The notes beneath the pieces were generated by a model. It was not told where the DNA came from, ran no database searches, and saw only the letters and a list, made by a program, of their open reading frames with translations. The position numbers and the translations under genes were made by a program. This document shows, one piece after another, positions 1 through 7,737 of a DNA stretch of 64,000 nucleotides (positions are counted from its first letter, which is position 1; the number at the start of each line of letters is the position of its first letter). The DNA comes from Lactobacillus xujianguonis (GTDB lineage Bacteria > Bacillota > Bacilli > Lactobacillales > Lactobacillaceae): NCBI RefSeq assembly GCF_004009905.1, contig NZ_ML136872.1, forward strand, positions 62,001-126,000, given 5' to 3'.

Positions 1-138
1 TAAGGCAATTAAATTATTAAAGATTTGAACATTAATTAAGGCATGCACTACACGTAACGCTGACGTAATGATCGTTAAAACCACTACTTGACTAACTAAC
101 AATGGTTCATACTTCAAATATCTAAATAAATACTTCAT
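1..138 (-). CDS. ABC exporter-like membrane protein, N-terminal 46 codons (cut by window edge)
   Basis: Forty-six open codons run from an ATG at 138 off the left edge. The ribosome binding site GAGGTGAG lies 6 nt upstream. The peptide starts MKYLFRYLKYEPLL and then becomes hydrophobic, as in the first membrane helix of ABC exporters that carry a fused ATPase. No ATPase motif is visible here, so the family is inferred from this start alone. The gene lies 88 bp downstream of an rgg-like regulator in the same direction, with a direct repeat between them. An in-frame ATG at 159 is less likely because the ribosome binding site would then fall inside the gene. Regulation by the adjacent Rgg protein is inference. 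Confidence 0.5.
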   Translation of the reverse strand, partial: MKYLFRYLKYEPLLVSQVVVLTIITSALRVVHALINVQIFNNLIAL

Positions 139-190
139 TGTTCTCACCTCGTCATTCATTATTTGACAAAGTAAGTAAAAATAATTTAAT

Positions 191-219
191 TTGTCGTATT
201 TGAAGGTGAATTGTCGTAT
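191..219 (-). promoter_or_regulatory. 9-bp direct repeat, possible regulator operator
   Basis: TTGTCGTAT occurs at 191-199 and again at 211-219, a 20-bp period or about two helical turns. It sits between the rgg-like gene and the ABC gene. Spaced direct repeats of this kind are typical of dimeric activator sites in quorum-regulated promoters of lactic acid bacteria. No convincing -35/-10 pair was identified. Binding by the neighbouring Rgg protein is inference. Confidence 0.4.
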
Positions 220-226
220 ACGCAAA

Positions 227-1033
227 TTATAATTTGGGTAATGTATTTACGAAATCATGCCAGCCGGCATTATCTAGGACTTCAAAGATCTTTTTAGCTG
301 ATTCACGATCTTTTGCAAAAATGGCTTGATAATAGTTAGTCAAAAGCTTAATTAATAGAAGTGAGTTTTTGATAGGCAGCTTCTTCAAGTATCTAATAAT
401 CCGCTCAGTTAATTCAGGGTGATTAAACTCATAACAAAGATCAAGAAAGTTAATACAGATTGCTCCTATCGTTTCTTGTAAAGCACTGCTCATCCCTTGA
501 GGATCAGAATATTTAGCCAGAATACTGTTCACTAAAAAGCTAACCTCATCAATGTTATAAACCCGTATCGTTTCGCGAAAAATCTGCAAAGAATTTTTAT
601 CCCATCCATTATTTTGAAAAACAAACTGTTTCAGTTTTTCTTTTAAATCAGTAGGAATTGCATCTGTCTTTTTCAAATAAACTTCATTTAGGTGCAATTG
701 CAGTTGTAAATATTTTTTCTGACGGGATTCAGGTAAAGCATCAATTTTTCTTTCAAGATTATAAAAAGAAGCCCCATCTTTCTGTTGTAAAGCTCGATCG
801 ATTTCGTGCAAAATGTTTTCGTCAGGACGATTACTATTCTGAAACTCGGCAAAGAATCGCTCATAATTAATGTTATTAGCAGCCAAAATATGCAATAATT
901 CGTCAGCACCAATATTATGGATGCCACGTTCAACTTTGGAATAAAACGATACTGAAACTACTCCAGCCGCCATTTCTGTTTGTGTTAAACCTAAGGATAT
1001 TCGAATTTCTTTGAGAGCTTGTCCAATCGTCAT
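227..1033 (-). CDS. Rgg/GadR/MutR-family transcriptional regulator
   Basis: A 268-residue protein with an N-terminal XRE-type helix-turn-helix at about residues 6-60 (TQTEMAAGVVSVSFYSKVERG). A long, mostly helical C-terminal region follows, as in Rgg proteins, where this part forms TPR-like repeats that bind a peptide pheromone. It is slightly shorter than the usual 280-300 residues. The ATG at 1033 has GAGGAG just upstream. The gene precedes an ABC-type gene in the same direction, an arrangement common for Rgg regulators that control an exporter or peptide system. I found no short hydrophobic pheromone gene beside it, so its ligand is unknown. A stand-alone regulator not responding to peptides remains possible. 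Confidence 0.8.
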   Translation of the reverse strand: MTIGQALKEIRISLGLTQTEMAAGVVSVSFYSKVERGIHNIGADELLHILAANNINYERFFAEFQNSNRPDENILHEIDRALQQKDGASFYNLERKIDALPESRQKKYLQLQLHLNEVYLKKTDAIPTDLKEKLKQFVFQNNGWDKNSLQIFRETIRVYNIDEVSFLVNSILAKYSDPQGMSSALQETIGAICINFLDLCYEFNHPELTERIIRYLKKLPIKNSLLLIKLLTNYYQAIFAKDRESAKKIFEVLDNAGWHDFVNTLPKL

Positions 1034-1109
1034 TTTCTTTTTCTCCTCGCATTATTTTTTACTTTACCTAAAACCATTCCCACAATCAAGCTGCTATAAT
1101 ACTAATATC

Positions 1110-1349
1110 ATGAAAAAGATTTTCTTATTAAGATCTTTGTTGGCAGCCCTAAACTTAACCGCCTGTCAGCAAAAATTCGCTCAACCAAGATCAAACAATG
1201 CTAGTAGGTCAACCACCTCACAGCATAAACATCCTACAAGCCAAGCTCAAGTTGCACCCAAAATTACTACTCATAAAAAGTATAAAGGCTTCAAGTTAGC
1301 TACTATACCTGTGCAATATCAGGGCACTTGGTATCGCGGCGACCCTTAT
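1110..1349 (+). pseudogene. Truncated small lipoprotein gene
   Basis: An ATG at 1110 opens a lipoprotein-type signal peptide (MKKIF...LNLTACQQ, lipobox LTAC). A Ser/Thr/Gln-rich linker and the motif IPVQYQGTWYRGDPY follow, which I associate with small surface lipoproteins of this Lactobacillus group. TATAAT at 1095-1100 may be its -10. After DPY at about 1349 the frame continues 30 codons to a stop at 1439, but that tail is simply antisense to the pepO remnant. The C-terminal part of the family is absent, so this is a 5' remnant. It may still make a short secreted peptide. Confidence 0.65.
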
Positions 1350-1773
1350 AAAAGTTGTACGGAAATTCAAAAACTACCCCATCTTCAGATTCACTCAAAG
1401 CTTGTAAGTCTGAAAAACTCTTTAAGTTGGTCAACGTAGCAAGATCTTTTTGAATTGGTTTAGCACCATCGGAATTACGTTTGGCAAAATCTTTAGCCAT
1501 CTTGTATAATTCAACGGCTTTTTTAAGATTTGGAATGTCGGGAATTTTATTTTTGCCTGAAATAAATTTATCCAAATCTGTCATCATGCGCTTTTCAATT
1601 CGCATGTCAATTTCAGTATTAACTCCAATTTCAGTCCGGTCTGCAGGAATGACTGCATCCTTTTGCCATTCAGAGTTAACAGCTAAATATAAGTTGTCTT
1701 GTGGGCGGGCATTAACATCTGGCTTAGTTAAATCACCAACACCGCCACGTACTTTTTGGTTAAAATGGATCAT
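1347..1773 (-). pseudogene. 5' remnant of endopeptidase pepO (M13 family)
   Basis: The first 140 or so residues match the N-terminus of lactobacillar PepO, a neprilysin-like zinc metallopeptidase (RPQDNLYLAVNSEWQKDAVIPADR). Full-length enzymes are about 630-650 residues with HExxH and GENIAD motifs near the C-terminus. Here the frame breaks off at about 1347 after the FPYNFY region and runs into antisense of the lipoprotein remnant, so the catalytic domain is missing. The ATG at 1773 keeps GAGAGG upstream. It cannot encode an active peptidase. The shared breakpoint with the converging lipoprotein gene points to one deletion or rearrangement that joined two once-separate genes. Confidence 0.75.
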
Positions 1774-1838
1774 CGAATCCGTCCTCTCTTTACTTTTTTG
1801 TTAAGCCTATTTTAATGCTAAATGAATTTTGGCAAAAG

Positions 1839-1867
1839 AAAAAGTTGTAGAAAAACTACAACTTTTT
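1839..1867 (-). terminator. Terminator downstream of the FAD-linked oxidase gene
   Basis: Inverted repeat AAAAAGTTGTAG / CTACAACTTTTT with a 5-nt A loop, rich in T on both outer sides, so it could work in both directions. It lies 24 bp beyond the oxidase stop and before the pepO remnant start. Confidence 0.8.
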
Positions 1868-1890
1868 GCTTTTTAATTTGAATTTACAGT

Positions 1891-3294
1891 CTATTCAGCT
1901 GGGAAAATCTTGTCAGGGTTAATGACATAATTTGGATCAAAGACGCGCTTAATCTTTCTCAAAATATCAGTGTAATCCTTGCCATAATAACTTTCGAACC
2001 AGTCTTTTCTAGCATAGCCAATCCCGTGCTCACCAGACATATTTCCATCTAATGACTTAGCGGTCTTGTACAATTCTGTAATAACATAATCGCTCTTCTT
2101 CTTAAATTCTTCATCACTCATGTCATCGGAGCAAAGGTAAATATGCAAGTTACCATCCCCGGCGTGCCCAAAGTTTGGAATCCGCATATTTTGTTCTTTC
2201 TCTAATTCATCAATGCGGTGCAAGACATCAGGGATATGGTTGATTGGAACACAGATATCCACTTCATCCATCTTAGGCGTTGATTTTTGAATAGCTAACA
2301 GCAATGCTTCACGGCAAGCCCAAATCTTCTTAGCTTCTTCTGAATCAGCATCCAAGACAACAGCCTTCATCGCGTTAAATGGCTTAGTTGCTGCTAAAGC
2401 TTGCTTAAGTTCAGCTTGTAATTCTTCATCAGTAAAGGCATCAATTCCTAAAATAATGAACCCATCCCCTTCACTAATTGGGAAGGTTTCATTATAGTAT
2501 TTCTCCCATAATTGAATAACCTTACGGCCCATAAATTCAACGGTCGTTGGTACTACACCTGAAGCCAAAATGGCTGGGATAGACTTAATCGCATCGTCTA
2601 AAGTAGGGAATGGAATAATCGCGTTAATCGCCTTTCTTGGGCGTGGATATAAGCGGATCGTAACTTCAGTGACAACACCCAAAGTCCCTTCAGAACCGAT
2701 AATGATGTCCTTTAATGAATAACCAGATGCGGATTTAACTGCCTTACTACCAAATTTGTAAAGCTTGCCATCAGTTAAAGCCACTTTTAATTCACGGATG
2801 TGTTCACGAGTAACCCCATACTTAATCGCCTTTAAGCCACCAGCGTTAGTATCGACGTTCCCACCAATTGCAGCCCAGTGCATGGCTGGTGCTGGCATGT
2901 AAGTGAATGGCTTATCGGCTAAAAATTCTTCGATATCCTTTAATCTAATGCCTGCTTGGACGGTCATGTTTAAACTTTCTGGACTATATTCTAAGATCTT
3001 GTTCATCTTAATCATGTCCAGTGAAATCCCACCATCAACCGTTAAGTTAGCTCCCATTAAGCCAGTTGAATTACCACGGGGTACTAATGGAATATTGTGA
3101 TCACTAGCATACTTCACTACTTTAGTTACTTCTTCATTAGTAACTGGTTGAATGACTAAATCAGGCATGGCTCGAACGGTCTTAAACTGATCGTGATCCC
3201 AGTGCTCAGTTGGTTTAGTAATAAATCTTTCATCATCGCTAATATAAGTCTTTAAAATGTCCAAGTCATTTTGATCAATTTTATGATATTGCAT
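1891..3294 (-). CDS. glcD: FAD-linked oxidase, GlcD / D-lactate dehydrogenase type
   Basis: A 467-residue flavoprotein of the glycolate oxidase GlcD/D-lactate dehydrogenase family, expected to oxidise a 2-hydroxy acid such as glycolate or D-lactate. The FAD-binding (PCMH-type) domain fills about residues 35-215 with PRGNSTGLMGAN and the glycine-rich GGNVDTNAGG. The C-terminal domain carries GHAGDGNLHIYL and the family signature NMSGEHGIG. Length is normal for the family. No partner subunit genes (glcE, glcF) are adjacent, so it probably works alone. It is monocistronic, between terminators at 1839 and 3388, and its promoter carries a cre site, implying repression by CcpA on preferred sugars. 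The exact substrate cannot be read from the sequence. Confidence 0.85.
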   Translation of the reverse strand: MQYHKIDQNDLDILKTYISDDERFITKPTEHWDHDQFKTVRAMPDLVIQPVTNEEVTKVVKYASDHNIPLVPRGNSTGLMGANLTVDGGISLDMIKMNKILEYSPESLNMTVQAGIRLKDIEEFLADKPFTYMPAPAMHWAAIGGNVDTNAGGLKAIKYGVTREHIRELKVALTDGKLYKFGSKAVKSASGYSLKDIIIGSEGTLGVVTEVTIRLYPRPRKAINAIIPFPTLDDAIKSIPAILASGVVPTTVEFMGRKVIQLWEKYYNETFPISEGDGFIILGIDAFTDEELQAELKQALAATKPFNAMKAVVLDADSEEAKKIWACREALLLAIQKSTPKMDEVDICVPINHIPDVLHRIDELEKEQNMRIPNFGHAGDGNLHIYLCSDDMSDEEFKKKSDYVITELYKTAKSLDGNMSGEHGIGYARKDWFESYYGKDYTDILRKIKRVFDPNYVINPDKIFPAE

Positions 3295-3340
3295 ATTATT
3301 CTCCCTTTTCTAAATTAAATCGCTGAAACTCAACAGTTTC

Positions 3341-3370
3341 ATTCTACGGGAATTTTGTAAGCGCTGTCAA
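3341..3370 (-). promoter_or_regulatory. glcD promoter with overlapping cre site (CcpA)
   Basis: On the minus strand, -35 TTGACA (3370-3365) and -10 TAGAAT (3346-3341) are 18 bp apart, 47 bp before the glcD start. TGTAAGCGCTGTCA at 3356-3369 fits the catabolite-responsive element consensus TGWNANCGNTNWCA at every defined position. It covers most of the -35 hexamer and part of the spacer. Such placement predicts repression by CcpA. Confidence 0.8.
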
Positions 3371-3387
3371 AAATATGATCTTTTTCA

Positions 3388-3424
3388 CAAAAGAAAAAGC
3401 CTGCTAGCTTCACTGCTAGTAGAC
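3388..3424 (-). terminator. Terminator of the heterodimeric ABC exporter operon
   Basis: GTCTACTAGC pairs with GCTAGCAGGC (with G-U pairs) on the minus strand, followed by TTTTTCTTTT. It lies 14 bp after the stop of the downstream exporter subunit. Confidence 0.8.
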
Positions 3425-3437
3425 TAAAAAAATTATA

Positions 3438-5222
3438 TTAGTGATTATTTTGCAAAGTATATAAGTTATAGTAATAACCCTTCTTAGCTAATAATTCCTC
3501 ATGTGTACCCTTTTCAACAATCCGGCCCTTATCCAAAACAATAATTTGATTGGCATCAGCAATCGTCGATAAACGGTGGGCAATCGCAAGAGTTGTCCGC
3601 CCCTTACGCAAACGCTTAAGACCTTCTTGAATTAAAGTTTCAGTCTCAGTATCGACATTAGCGGTTGCTTCGTCTAAAACTAAAATCTTCGGATCAGTTA
3701 CCAAAGTCCGCGCAAAGGAAATCAATTGTCGTTGTCCCTGACTAAGTTCACCGCCGCCCTCAATCACCTTGGCGTGATATTTACCAGGCATCTCTTCAAT
3801 GAAGTTGTCAGCTTGCACAGTCTTAGCTGCCGCTTTGATTTGCTCGTCGGTGATCTTGTCATTATATAAACGAATATTAGAAGCAATATCACCATAAAAC
3901 ATGAATGGTTCTTGTAAGACCAAACCTAATTTCTGCCGCAATTCTTCTTTAGGATATTTCTTCAGGTCAACGCCATTAATCAAAATTTGTCCTTGGTAAT
4001 ATTCATAAAAACGCATCATGACGTTAATAATCGAACTCTTACCAGAACCCGTATGACCGACAATCCCCAACGTTTCACCAGGGTTAACAGTAAAACTGAT
4101 ATCATGCAGAATTTCATTTTTGCCATCATAAGAAAAGCTGACATGCTTGAATTCAATTTTACCTTGGGTGATCGTTAAGCCTTTTTGCGCATCTTGTTTT
4201 GGTTCATACTCCGTATTATCTAAAATGCAGAAAATTCTTTTACCAGCAACAATCCCATCTTGAAACAGTGTCATCTGGTCCATCATCGTTGAGATGGGGT
4301 TAAAGAACTGAGAAATATACTGTGAGAAAGCATATACTACCCCTGCTGGGACAAAAGTCTTTTGCAAAGGAAAGCCAAAGTACATCAAGGCGACTGACAA
4401 GGCAAGTGAATAGAGCAAACTAGTCAATGGTGATAACAACAGTGAATTAATCCGGATCATATTGAACCGCGTATTCATCAAGCCACCATTTTCTGCTTCA
4501 AACTCGCCAGTCATCCGTCCTTCTTGTTTGAACTGCTGGATTAAAGAAACTCCTTCAATTGATTCATTCAAGTTAGTATTAATTCGGCTCAATCGTTCAC
4601 GATAATTCCGATACAGCTTAGAACTCTTTCTTGAATAAAGCCAAATTACTAAAAGTAAAATAGGCAAGAACGCTAACATCAACCAACCTGCTGTTTGATT
4701 AGTCAAAAACATGGTGACTAAAGCTGAACCAACTGAGAAGACACTAATCACGACTGTTGATAAAACCGTTAAGAAATTACTTAAGGTCATCGTATCATTA
4801 GTCACTCGGGAAACAATTGACCCAGCTGGTGTCTGGTCAAAATAGCGCATCCCTAGTGAATGAAGCTTACGATAAAGCGCCTGCCGTACACTTTCCAATG
4901 ATTTTTCTGAACCAAGAGCAAAGAAAAATTGATAGGTAAACTGCAAAATTGCCTTAAGTAGTGAACCAGCCGCATACAGAAAGCCCGCAAATAAAATAAC
5001 TTGCACAGTCGCCGTTTGTTTTAAAAGAAAATGATCAAGGAAATACTGCAAGCCAAATGGTAAAAGCATATTAATCACACTGACTAAGAATGCTCCGACA
5101 GCCGCAATGATCATCTCCGTCTTAAACATCTTCACAAATCCTAACAAACGTTTAAAGATTTGCATTTGTTCTTTGACCGGAATTTCTTCAGACCAAACTG
5201 ACTTAAACTCATCGTTATTCAT
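3438..5222 (-). CDS. ABC multidrug exporter half-transporter, LmrD/YheH-like (catalytic Walker B)
   Basis: A 594-residue half-transporter: six-helix membrane domain (about residues 30-330) followed by a nucleotide-binding domain with Walker A GHTGSGKSS, signature LSQGQRQ and Walker B ILVLDEATANVD. The catalytic glutamate (DE) is intact. The upstream gene encodes the partner, whose Walker B ends DD. This matches the asymmetric LmrCD-type heterodimer that exports drugs or lipophilic compounds. The start was taken at ATG 5222, 6 nt after AGGTG; GTG 5231 and ATG 5228 in the same frame are alternatives. It overlaps the end of the partner gene by 8 bp, so the two are translationally coupled. The transported substrate is unknown. 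Confidence 0.88.
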   Translation of the reverse strand: MNNDEFKSVWSEEIPVKEQMQIFKRLLGFVKMFKTEMIIAAVGAFLVSVINMLLPFGLQYFLDHFLLKQTATVQVILFAGFLYAAGSLLKAILQFTYQFFFALGSEKSLESVRQALYRKLHSLGMRYFDQTPAGSIVSRVTNDTMTLSNFLTVLSTVVISVFSVGSALVTMFLTNQTAGWLMLAFLPILLLVIWLYSRKSSKLYRNYRERLSRINTNLNESIEGVSLIQQFKQEGRMTGEFEAENGGLMNTRFNMIRINSLLLSPLTSLLYSLALSVALMYFGFPLQKTFVPAGVVYAFSQYISQFFNPISTMMDQMTLFQDGIVAGKRIFCILDNTEYEPKQDAQKGLTITQGKIEFKHVSFSYDGKNEILHDISFTVNPGETLGIVGHTGSGKSSIINVMMRFYEYYQGQILINGVDLKKYPKEELRQKLGLVLQEPFMFYGDIASNIRLYNDKITDEQIKAAAKTVQADNFIEEMPGKYHAKVIEGGGELSQGQRQLISFARTLVTDPKILVLDEATANVDTETETLIQEGLKRLRKGRTTLAIAHRLSTIADANQIIVLDKGRIVEKGTHEELLAKKGYYYNLYTLQNNH

Positions 5223-6978
5223 TTGCATCACCTACTTTCTCTTCTAATTCTTGCCGGCGCCACATCTCAGCATACCAACCATCTTCGGACAATAATTGCT
5301 CGTGATTCCCGCGTTCGACAATCCGACCATTCTTTAATACCAAGATCAAATCCGCATTCATCACTGAAGTTAAACGGTGCGCCGCAATTAAAGTGGTCTT
5401 GCCTTGGCGTTCTTTCTTAAGTGATTTCAAAATTTCAGTTTCGGTCTTAGCATCAACTGCCGACAAGGCATCATCCATAATCAAAATCTGACTATGTTTT
5501 AACAGAGCCCGAGCAATTGACATTCGCTGCTTTTGCCCACCTGAAAGTGAAACTCCATTTTCACCAACTAAAGTTTGATAAGAGCGCGGCATTTGTAAAA
5601 TATCATTGTGTAAATCACTCTTTTTAGCTGCTTCAATGACTTGATTATCTCCAGCATCAGCTTGTGAGAAAGAAATGTTCTTTTGAATGGATGTTGAGAA
5701 CAAGTAATTATTCTGCGGTACATAAGAAATTTGACGCAACAAAACATTTAATGGAATTTCACGAATATCGTGACCATTTAAAGCAATTTGGCCATCATAA
5801 TCATCAAACTCCCTTAATAATAGTTGGATAATGGTCGTCTTCCCTGAGCCAACCCGGCCCACAAGGCCTAAGGTTTCACCTTTATGCAAAGTAAAATCAA
5901 TCTTTTGTAAAACCGGAATGTCCTTTTCATCAGGATAGGCAAAGGATTTAATTTGATACTTTAAGTCGCCATCAATGTCCTTAGCAGTTAAACTTTCGTC
6001 GGCATGAGCATCGGTGATTAGTGGTTGCTCATCCAGTAATTTTTGCACCCGATCATAACTCGCACTACCACGCTCTAAGATATTATATAAATAACCAATG
6101 GCAAACATTGGCCACACCATGTTCCCAATATAAGCAATAAAGGAAACTAATTGTCCAATTGATAGCACATGATTAGTTACTAGTAGACCCCCGTAAATGA
6201 TCGTAATCGTGTAAGTTAAGCCAATGATAATTGTGCCTAACGGATCAAACAAGGAATCCCAGACAAAGACCCGCCGATTAATTTTTATTGTATCTTGCAC
6301 CATTTTGTCAAAAGCAGCTGTATCTTCTTTGCCTTGACCAAAAGTCTTTAAGACTTTAATGCCTGAAACTGATTCTTGTGTCTTATTATTTAAGCGCGAA
6401 AAAGCAGCTTGTGATTCATTAAAGGCATCATGCAGACGGTTACCTAACTTTTGTGCACCCCAAGCCAAAAATGGCAGTGGCAATAAAGCCACAATGGTTA
6501 ACCGGACATCGACAAAAATGATCATGGCAATCATTGTCGAGACCCCCATCATCAAAGAGTCAACTAAAGTTAACACCCCATCACCAGCTACATTTTGAAT
6601 GGCAGAGACATCGTTAGTGGCATGGGCCATCAAGTCTCCTGTTCGGTGCCGCTGATAAAAGGTGCGGTCCATCTTCATAAAGTGTGCAAATAATTTTGAC
6701 CGCATTTGTCGTTCTAGTTCGGCAGCTCCGCCCCAAATTTGTTTACGCCAAAAATAGCGCAAAATATACAAGACAATCGCGGCCGCAATCACCGCCAAAA
6801 TGAGCATCCCATACTGACCCCAACTAATGTGGCCTTGATCTAATTGGTCTGCCATTAAACCTAGAACTCTTGGTGGGACCAAGTTAGCAAATGACGTTAA
6901 TGCTAAAAAGGTAATCCCAATAATATATCGTGTCTTTTCCTTCTTAAAAAACCAACCTAGTTTTTTAAAAATACCCAT
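5215..6978 (-). CDS. ABC multidrug exporter half-transporter, LmrC/YheI-like (degenerate Walker B)
   Basis: A 587-residue half-transporter: membrane domain over about residues 15-310, then a nucleotide-binding domain with Walker A GRVGSGKTT, signature LSGGQKQ and Walker B ILIMDDALSAVD. An aspartate replaces the catalytic glutamate after the Walker B aspartate, the mark of the degenerate subunit in heterodimeric exporters (LmrC, YheI, TM287-type). It is the first gene of a two-gene operon and overlaps the second. The ATG at 6978 follows GGGGGGTGA. A terminator at 7000-7030 lies only about 20 bp upstream, so it relies on read-through or on a promoter overlapping that hairpin, which I could not define. 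Confidence 0.88.
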   Translation of the reverse strand: MGIFKKLGWFFKKEKTRYIIGITFLALTSFANLVPPRVLGLMADQLDQGHISWGQYGMLILAVIAAAIVLYILRYFWRKQIWGGAAELERQMRSKLFAHFMKMDRTFYQRHRTGDLMAHATNDVSAIQNVAGDGVLTLVDSLMMGVSTMIAMIIFVDVRLTIVALLPLPFLAWGAQKLGNRLHDAFNESQAAFSRLNNKTQESVSGIKVLKTFGQGKEDTAAFDKMVQDTIKINRRVFVWDSLFDPLGTIIIGLTYTITIIYGGLLVTNHVLSIGQLVSFIAYIGNMVWPMFAIGYLYNILERGSASYDRVQKLLDEQPLITDAHADESLTAKDIDGDLKYQIKSFAYPDEKDIPVLQKIDFTLHKGETLGLVGRVGSGKTTIIQLLLREFDDYDGQIALNGHDIREIPLNVLLRQISYVPQNNYLFSTSIQKNISFSQADAGDNQVIEAAKKSDLHNDILQMPRSYQTLVGENGVSLSGGQKQRMSIARALLKHSQILIMDDALSAVDAKTETEILKSLKKERQGKTTLIAAHRLTSVMNADLILVLKNGRIVERGNHEQLLSEDGWYAEMWRRQELEEKVGDANE

Positions 6979-6999
6979 TAAGTCACCCCCCTATTTTTG

Positions 7000-7030
7000 A
7001 GCAAAAGAAAAAGACGAGATAATCCGTCTT
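7000..7030 (-). terminator. Terminator after the UPF0154 gene
   Basis: AAGACG...CGTCTT with an 8-nt loop on the minus strand, followed by TTTTTCTTTT. It lies between the UPF0154 gene and the ABC exporter operon. The stem is short, so termination may be partial. Confidence 0.65.
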
Positions 7031-7055
7031 CCTACTAGCTATTCAATAATTGAAT

Positions 7056-7280
7056 TTACTTACCTTGTTGTTGATGCTTCATCATGTTCATCACTTGGTT
7101 AACCTTCTTAGCTGAAGGTTTTTGACCCATTTGTGACATCATAGCAACAATCATATCTTCGCTAATTGGAGGATTATCTTGGAAATATTTCTTCATATAT
7201 GCTCTTGCACCATAAAATCCGCCGATTAAACCGACAGCTAGTGCGACAATAATTAATACAATTGCTAAACCTAAATTCAT
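7056..7280 (-). CDS. UPF0154 (YneF-like) small membrane protein
   Basis: A 74-residue protein with one N-terminal membrane helix (residues 3-25, LAIVLIIVALAVGLIGGFYGA). A charged cytoplasmic tail follows, with the conserved pattern KKYFQDNPPISEDMIVAMMSQMGQKPSAKKVNQ that defines the YneF/UPF0154 family. The function of the family is unknown. Length is typical. The upstream site GGAGG lies 11 nt before the ATG. It is the second of two small minus-strand genes lying divergent from lexA, after the YnzC-like gene, a neighbourhood also seen around lexA in Bacillus. Confidence 0.9.
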   Translation of the reverse strand: MNLGLAIVLIIVALAVGLIGGFYGARAYMKKYFQDNPPISEDMIVAMMSQMGQKPSAKKVNQVMNMMKHQQQGK

Positions 7281-7348
7281 AATCTAATAAATCCTCCATT
7301 ACCTAACATTAATATCTTACCTAATTTCAGGTATTTTTCAAGACTAAA

Positions 7349-7597
7349 TTAATCTTTTCTCAAGCCTTTTCTTCTTTGAGCTCTTTTAGCTCTTTCAGAA
7401 GTAACTTCCTTACCGTTCTTATCGATAATTACGGTATCTTCTAATTGTTGCTTGAAGCCCGCTCTGAAGTTAGCAATAAACTTCTTATGCAATTCTTTTC
7501 TTTCGGCTTCCTCTTCAGGAGTCAAGCCTTGTTCTTGTTTCTTGTGATAAAGTTCGTTAATACGAGCAGTAACTTTTTTCTCTTCTTCTTTGTCCAT
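7349..7597 (-). CDS. UPF0291 / DUF896 (YnzC-like) protein
   Basis: An 82-residue, highly charged helical protein (MDKEEEKKVTARINELYHKKQEQGLTPEE...) of the DUF896 family. The C-terminal region TVIIDKNGKEVT is typical. In Bacillus, YnzC is encoded beside lexA and belongs to the SOS-induced operon. Here the gene is divergent from lexA across 140 bp that contain one SOS box. Whether that box also controls this gene is inference. The start was placed at ATG 7597, 6 nt after GAGGTG, rather than the in-frame GTG at 7606. Its molecular role is not established. Confidence 0.88.
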   Translation of the reverse strand: MDKEEEKKVTARINELYHKKQEQGLTPEEEAERKELHKKFIANFRAGFKQQLEDTVIIDKNGKEVTSERAKRAQRRKGLRKD

Positions 7598-7662
7598 TTT
7601 TAACACCTCTATTTATAATGTAGTTTACAGTATTTAGCCTTTAAAAAAAAGCAAAATAATTT

Positions 7663-7711
7663 AGAACGCTTGTTTGTAATTTTTGGATTTTTCTGTTAAA
7701 CTTAATATAAA
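7663..7711 (+). promoter_or_regulatory. lexA promoter with SOS box
   Basis: AGAACGCTTGTTTG at 7663-7676 fits the Gram-positive LexA operator core GAAC-N4-GTTY. A promoter follows, TTGGAT (7683-7688) and TATAAA (7706-7711) 17 bp apart, 26 bp before the lexA ATG. The box therefore lies just upstream of -35 and indicates autoregulation. It also lies in the divergent promoter region of the YnzC-like gene. Confidence 0.7.
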
Positions 7712-7737
7712 GCAAATTTGAATTGAGGTAAATAACA

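Noticed and set aside
1350-1439. C-terminal tail of the lipoprotein frame
   Set aside because: It is antisense to pepO coding sequence and does not belong to the lipoprotein family, so only the part before the breakpoint is annotated.
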